Origin: SYFY01 sp041752315
GTDB lineage: Bacteria; Pseudomonadota; Gammaproteobacteria; Pseudomonadales; Azotimanducaceae
NCBI GenBank assembly: GCA_041752315.1
Contig: JBGSHJ010000025.1
Span: 1 to 64,000, forward strand
Length of the DNA: 64,000 nt
Reading direction: 5' to 3'
Part shown: piece by piece, positions 60,245-64,000 of the stretch
Layout: every line of letters begins with the position of its first letter
Numbering within the stretch: position 1 is the first letter of the stretch
Made by a program: the position numbers and the translations under genes
Notes under the pieces: generated by a model
What the model saw: only the letters and a program-made list of their open reading frames with translations
Databases searched by the model: none
What the model was told of the DNA's origin: nothing

Positions 60245-61480
60245 TCAGAGCAGATCACCACCACAGGCGCCGGCGGTTGTTCCGGTGGCCTTGAACGCCT
60301 TGATGACATTGCGTCCGGTCGTCCAGCGATGCACTTCGTCCGGCCCGTCAACCAGGCGCTGCGAACGGATGTGGGTATACCAGGCGGCCAGTGGGGTGTC
60401 ACGCGAGTATCCCAGTGCGCCATGCAACTGAATGGCGGTATCGACCACGTGATGGACCATGTTGGCGAGGAATACCTTGGCGATCCCGTTTTCCTGCCGG
60501 ATATCCATCTTGTTTTCAGCCTTGTAGGCGATGTGCATCAACATCAGTCGGGCAATGTAGAGCTGGCTTGCACATTCGGCCAGCATGAACTGAACCGCCT
60601 GTCGTTCATCGAGCTTCTTGCCAAACGTTGAGCGTTTTGTCACATGTTCGGTCGCCATGTCGAGTGCACGCTGAGCCATCGCAACGTTGTGCATGCCGTG
60701 ACGCAGGCGACCATAGGCCAGCCGGTGCTGCCCCATGTTGAACCCGTTACCTTCGCCACCCAGCAGGTTTTCTGCGGGCACTTCAAGTTCCGTGATCTCG
60801 ATTTCCGAATGGCCACCACCGAGGATATGCGAGAGTGGCCCTTCGAGCGCCATGGTCTTGATGTCACGCTTGATCTTGTAGCCCGGGTTCGGCAATTCCA
60901 CGAGGAAGGTCGAAAACTGTTGATGGCGGGGAGCATTCGGATCGGTCTTGGCCATGACCAGTGCAATATCGGCAACGCTTGCAGCGGACGAAAACCACTT
61001 CTCGCCGTTGAGGACGTAAGCGTCGTTGCCACTGCGCTCTGCACGGGTCTGCATGCCCGTGGCGTCGGCGCCGGAAGCCTTTTCGGTCATCGAGTAACAG
61101 ATCCGCTTGTCCCCATTGAGCAGAGGCTTGAGGAACTTCTCCTTCTGATACGGTGTGCCATGCTCAAGCAGGGTCAGCATCGTGGCGTCATCGGGCCCCT
61201 GTGTGTTCATCGACAGTGCACCGAGATAACTTTCACCCAGTTCCATCTGCACCAGCGCGTTGGCCAGTGGTCCCAGACCCATTCCTCCATGCTCCTTGGG
61301 GATGAATGGACACCACAGTCCCTGGGCACGGGCTTTGGTACGCAATTCGCCCAGTACGGTCTTGTAGTCCTCGCCAGCCAGCAGCCGTTTTTCGGCCGGG
61401 ATGCACTCTTCGTGAACCCACTGCCGTATGCGAATGCGCATCGCCTTCGCGTCTGCGGGGATATCAAAATCTATGGCCAT
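60245..61480 (-). CDS. Acyl-CoA dehydrogenase
   Basis: A 411-residue acyl-CoA dehydrogenase of the longer type used for larger or branched acyl-CoAs. Signatures: PFIPKEHGGMGLGPLANALVQMELGES, SMTEKASGADATGMQTRAER, and QLHGALGYSRDTPLAAWYTHIRSQRLVDGPDEVH at the C-terminus. The ATG at 61480 follows GAGGTGAGG. It is distinct from the enzyme at 27340, so the genome region has two separate dehydrogenases. Confidence 0.92.
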   Translation of the reverse strand: MAIDFDIPADAKAMRIRIRQWVHEECIPAEKRLLAGEDYKTVLGELRTKARAQGLWCPFIPKEHGGMGLGPLANALVQMELGESYLGALSMNTQGPDDATMLTLLEHGTPYQKEKFLKPLLNGDKRICYSMTEKASGADATGMQTRAERSGNDAYVLNGEKWFSSAASVADIALVMAKTDPNAPRHQQFSTFLVELPNPGYKIKRDIKTMALEGPLSHILGGGHSEIEITELEVPAENLLGGEGNGFNMGQHRLAYGRLRHGMHNVAMAQRALDMATEHVTKRSTFGKKLDERQAVQFMLAECASQLYIARLMLMHIAYKAENKMDIRQENGIAKVFLANMVHHVVDTAIQLHGALGYSRDTPLAAWYTHIRSQRLVDGPDEVHRWTTGRNVIKAFKATGTTAGACGGDLL

Positions 61481-61659
61481 GTTGTCCTCACCTCAGGTTG
61501 TGTAGTTCTCTCCCCTATAGTGCGGCATCCGTGCCGACCGGACCACCTCTGGCGCCCGTGTAACGAAATAAACAAAAAGAATGTCGGGCCAGCCTGTGAC
61601 ATTTCCCCGTGCACTGCGAATCATGAGACAGGAATCTGAATGAAAACGGGACGCAGGAC

Positions 61660-62178
61660 ATGCCGGAGGCGGTCAGCACGATGAATCCTGAAGACCGTGA
61701 GACATTTGCCGAGCTGTTGGAAGGCAATCGCAAGATCGTCTTCAAGGTAGCCCACAGCTATGCATGGCACCCCGAGGACAGGGCTGAACTGTCCCAGGAA
61801 ATTGCGTTGCAGCTCTGGCGGGCCTTCCCGACTTACGACAACCGCCGGAAGTTTTCGACCTGGATGTACCGGATCGCACTGAACGTCGCCATCTCGTTTG
61901 TTCGAGACCATAGCCGGAAACGAGCCGACAACGTTGCGTTCGATGAGAGCCTGCATGACCGGGTTGACCCCGATCCTGACGACCCGGAACTGGCGCAGCA
62001 GATCAGCATTCTGAACCGCATCATTGCGCGGCTCGATCCGCTCAATCGTGCATTGATGCTGCTGTATCTCGATGAACATTCGAATGCCGAGATCGGTGAA
62101 GTTCTGGGCCTGTCCGAAACCAACGTTTCGACGAGGATCAGCCGGTTGAAACAACGCATTCGAACCGAACTCCAGTGA
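61660..62178 (+). CDS. ECF-family RNA polymerase sigma factor
   Basis: A 172-residue sigma factor with region 2 (VFKVAHSYAWHPEDRAELSQEIALQLWRAF) and region 4 (LDPLNRALMLLYLDEHSNAEIGEVLGLSETNVSTRISRLKQ). Starts are ATG 61660 or ATG 61681. The next gene, 38 bp downstream, is a membrane protein that could be its regulator. Confidence 0.88.
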   Translation: MPEAVSTMNPEDRETFAELLEGNRKIVFKVAHSYAWHPEDRAELSQEIALQLWRAFPTYDNRRKFSTWMYRIALNVAISFVRDHSRKRADNVAFDESLHDRVDPDPDDPELAQQISILNRIIARLDPLNRALMLLYLDEHSNAEIGEVLGLSETNVSTRISRLKQRIRTELQ

Positions 62179-62216
62179 CGGGCGAACACTGACGGATATG
62201 ACAACGGAGACATGAA

Positions 62217-62882
62217 ATGACGGATGCTCTCGAACTCGACGATCTGAAAAATGCCTGGGCAAGCCTGGATCGCAAACTGGATCTGCAGAACACGCTGTTG
62301 CTCGACCAGATGCGTGCAAGACGCTTCAGGTCACTCACTCTTCGGCTGCTGCCCCTCCGTTTTGGGCAGGTAGTTCAGATGGTTTTTGGTGTGCTCCTGA
62401 TTCTGCCAGCGGTGGCTGTGTGGAGCGAACTGAAGGACGGCAGCATGTTGTTCTGGTCGGCGATTGCCATGCATGTCTATGGCGTGCTGCTGATCATCCT
62501 CGGTGGTGTCATGCAGGGGAAACTCAGCGAATTTGACCGGAATGAAAGTGTGCTTGCGAACCAGAAGCGGCTCGCACAGGCACGACGCTTCTACATCATT
62601 GGCGGAATGGCCGTTGGTTTGCCGTGGTGGTTCCTGTGGGTTCCCTTTGGCGCGGTAGTGGTTTCAGCAATAGCCGGAATTGACCTGTATGCGCGTGCAC
62701 CCGACAACATGGCATGGATGTTCGCCGGAGGTGTTGCCGGTTATCTGCTCACGCTGGTGGCGTACCGCTGGGCGATGCAAAAACCTGCGTGGGCAGCGCG
62801 CATCGAAGGTTCAGCGGCGGGCTGGAGTCTCAACCAGGCTCGCAAGACGCTCGACGAACTGAATGCGTTCGAGAAAAATTGA
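62217..62882 (+). CDS. Membrane protein downstream of an ECF sigma factor
   Basis: A 221-residue protein with a soluble N-terminal helical part (LDDLKNAWASLDRKLDLQNTLLLDQMR) and about four membrane segments. Cotranscription with the sigma gene suggests a regulatory role, but it lacks the zinc-binding anti-sigma motif, so this is inference. I recognise no named family with confidence. Confidence 0.6.
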   Translation: MTDALELDDLKNAWASLDRKLDLQNTLLLDQMRARRFRSLTLRLLPLRFGQVVQMVFGVLLILPAVAVWSELKDGSMLFWSAIAMHVYGVLLIILGGVMQGKLSEFDRNESVLANQKRLAQARRFYIIGGMAVGLPWWFLWVPFGAVVVSAIAGIDLYARAPDNMAWMFAGGVAGYLLTLVAYRWAMQKPAWAARIEGSAAGWSLNQARKTLDELNAFEKN

Positions 62883-62938
62883 ACACCGGACAGGGTACTG
62901 CAGCCAGCGCACGGAACTGCATGCGGAAGCGGGCTGCG

Positions 62939-63226
62939 TCAGGCGATGAGTTCTCCCGGATGAGGCCTGCGATCGACCAGGGGCAGAACGATTGGCGCAT
63001 AGAGTTCCGCAAACGCGGGCGCGACGCGGTGTTGATCAAGATGCTGCTGTGACTCCCAGCGTTCGACCAGTGTGAAATGGCAGGGATCGTTCAGCGACTG
63101 GTATATCTCGAAGCGGACGCAGCCCGGTTCCGCTCTGGCAGCCACCGTCAACTGCTCCAGGACTGTTCTGACCCTCTCCACATCAGACGCGAGTTTCACT
63201 CTGAGCATGACATTGAGATAGATCAT
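62939..63226 (-). CDS. ABM (antibiotic biosynthesis monooxygenase) domain protein
   Basis: A 95-residue ABM-fold protein. It begins with the strand IYLNVMLRVK and includes EPGCVRFEIYQSLNDPCHFTLVERWESQQHLDQH, the hallmark of the family, which includes LsrG-like isomerases and monooxygenases. The ATG at 63226 has AGGAA upstream. Catalytic function is unknown. Confidence 0.85.
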   Translation of the reverse strand: MIYLNVMLRVKLASDVERVRTVLEQLTVAARAEPGCVRFEIYQSLNDPCHFTLVERWESQQHLDQHRVAPAFAELYAPIVLPLVDRRPHPGELIA

Positions 63227-63380
63227 GGGCATTTCCTGCAGGGTCGGACGCAGCCGTGGATGATAGGACAGCCCTTGTCCAGACGACACCCGAACCTTTC
63301 GATCAACACGCCGGATACGAGTGGGACCTGCGATCGACGTAACAATTGAAAGCCTGCAACGATCTGGCTACGCTTGAATC

Positions 63381-63409
63381 GGTGATTTCTGCGATCACCT
63401 TCATTTTTT
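63381..63409 (+). terminator. Terminator-like hairpin in the ABC-F leader
   Basis: GGTGAT (63381-63386) and ATCACC (63394-63399) form a 6-bp stem with a 7-base loop, followed by TTCATTTTTT. It is transcribed with no clear gene upstream and lies about 200 bp before the ABC-F start, so it may be an attenuator rather than an end-of-operon terminator. Confidence 0.5.
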
Positions 63410-63432
63410 CACCTTTCACACTGGAGACTCCC

Positions 63433-63516
63433 ATGCAAGCAATTGCGTACCGATGCGGGTTTGACCTCGCATTCGTACTTGGGGACCGTCGGGCAGCGTC
63501 AGTTCGTTTGTTGTAA
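63433..63516 (+). CDS. Possible 27-residue leader peptide
   Basis: A short open frame starting ATG at 63433 with GGAGA 7 bp upstream and ending TAA at 63516. It encodes 27 residues with no recognised motif. A 12-bp stem with one mismatch and two G-T pairs (63447-63478) lies inside it. Short frames before ABC-F genes often act in translation-dependent induction, so this is noted as a candidate only. Confidence 0.35.
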   Translation: MQAIAYRCGFDLAFVLGDRRAASVRLL

Positions 63517-63605
63517 ACGCACAGAGTCGCTGCACCAGATTCCTGGCCTGATTGCACTGAAGTGATCCTCTGTGCTGACTGAAACTGCTGGCACAAGGAA
63601 CAATC

Positions 63606-64000
63606 ATGTCCCTGATTTCTGTTCTCGAAGTCTGTTATCAAGCCGGTACCAAGCCGCTGTTCAATGGTCTGTCCCTGACGATCGATTCGGGTGACCGGGT
63701 TGGACTGGTCGGGCACAACGGCTCTGGCAAGACCACCCTCATCAAGATCATGGCCGGTGAAATCATCGCCGATGCCGGACGCATCGTTCGTGCACGGGGC
63801 CTGAAAGTCGGCATGGTGGAACAGTTCCTGCCGGCGAGGGTTGAGGTTCTGCCGGCGCGGGAAGCGATCCTGCAGTGCCTGCCGGAAGAGATGCGGATCA
63901 CCGACGCGTGGCGGGTCGACACATTGCTTGAAGATCTTGGATTTGACGAAGCCACCGCCAACCGACCCCTGGCGCAGATGAGCGGTGGCCAGAAAAACCT
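63606..64000 (+). CDS. ABC-F family ATPase, N-terminal part
   Basis: The first 131 residues of an ABC-F protein, cut by the window end. It has a Walker A motif (GHNGSGKTT) at residues 38-46 and an ABC signature (MSGGQKN) at the right edge, with no membrane segments. ABC-F proteins act on ribosomes as translation factors, several giving antibiotic resistance. The start at 63606 has AAGGA 7 bp upstream. Confidence 0.85.
   Translation, partial: MSLISVLEVCYQAGTKPLFNGLSLTIDSGDRVGLVGHNGSGKTTLIKIMAGEIIADAGRIVRARGLKVGMVEQFLPARVEVLPAREAILQCLPEEMRITDAWRVDTLLEDLGFDEATANRPLAQMSGGQKN

Overview
The window is GC-rich (about 60% by eye), densely packed bacterial chromosome. The cbb3 oxidase operon, a CopL-type leader gene, a TonB-dependent receptor, DUF1415 and DUF1993 proteins and several acyl-CoA enzymes suggest a gammaproteobacterium living aerobically to microaerobically. 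I cannot name the genus. I saw no rRNA, tRNA, insertion sequence, phage gene or CRISPR array.

Layout. (1) 1-3.7 kb: the tail of an Asp/Glu racemase, a luciferase-like flavin oxidoreductase, and an arsenate-resistance pair (glyceraldehyde-3-phosphate dehydrogenase plus ArsJ). (2) 3.7-11.3 kb, minus strand: a tightly overlapping ccoNOQPG / mini-FixH / ccoI / ccoS / Yip1 operon for a cbb3-type oxidase and its maturation. (3) 11.4-21.7 kb: an MgtC/DUF4010 membrane protein, then a stress and oxygen-sensing island. It holds three universal stress proteins, a FixL-like histidine kinase that keeps the haem-ligand His and distal Arg of oxygen-sensing FixL, FixJ, a stand-alone receiver with Glu in place of Asp, a hemerythrin, a DksA/TraR zinc finger, OmpW and two divergently transcribed cytochromes c. 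(4) 21.8-28.5 kb: a TauD-type dioxygenase, an exported amidohydrolase, a large TonB-dependent receptor and an acyl-CoA dehydrogenase. (5) 28.6-30.8 kb: an ECF sigma / membrane regulator / DUF4097 operon. (6) 30.9-31.95 kb: a nucleotidyltransferase-like gene and a ribbon-helix-helix-like gene under a perfect 19-bp palindrome, resembling a toxin-antitoxin pair. (7) 32-44 kb: a fused CaiB/BaiF CoA-transferase, AlkC, phosphoglucomutase, a two-domain SnoaL-like protein, a helical-repeat exported protein, a methyltransferase, a J-domain protein, a GPH-type transporter and an ASCH protein. (8) 44.4-50.6 kb: a copper-resistance operon (CopL-like, TolC-like lipoprotein, Tat-exported multicopper oxidase, YHS-type Cu P-ATPase). 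(9) 51-64 kb: PEP carboxylase, crotonase, serine hydrolase, a double-barrel outer-membrane protein, an MFS transporter, a second acyl-CoA dehydrogenase, a second ECF sigma operon, an ABM monooxygenase and the start of an ABC-F ATPase behind a structured leader.

How the parts may work together. Regions 2 and 3 read as one low-oxygen module: a haem-PAS kinase and its regulator lie beside the high-affinity oxidase, and the genes around them (USPs, hemerythrin, DksA-like, cytochromes c) are typical of respiratory slowdown and survival. Regions 1 and 8 handle arsenate and copper. The CoA-transferase, acyl-CoA dehydrogenases, crotonase, TonB receptor, amidohydrolase and dioxygenase point to uptake and degradation of organic compounds. 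These functional links are inferred from gene order and families, not shown directly.
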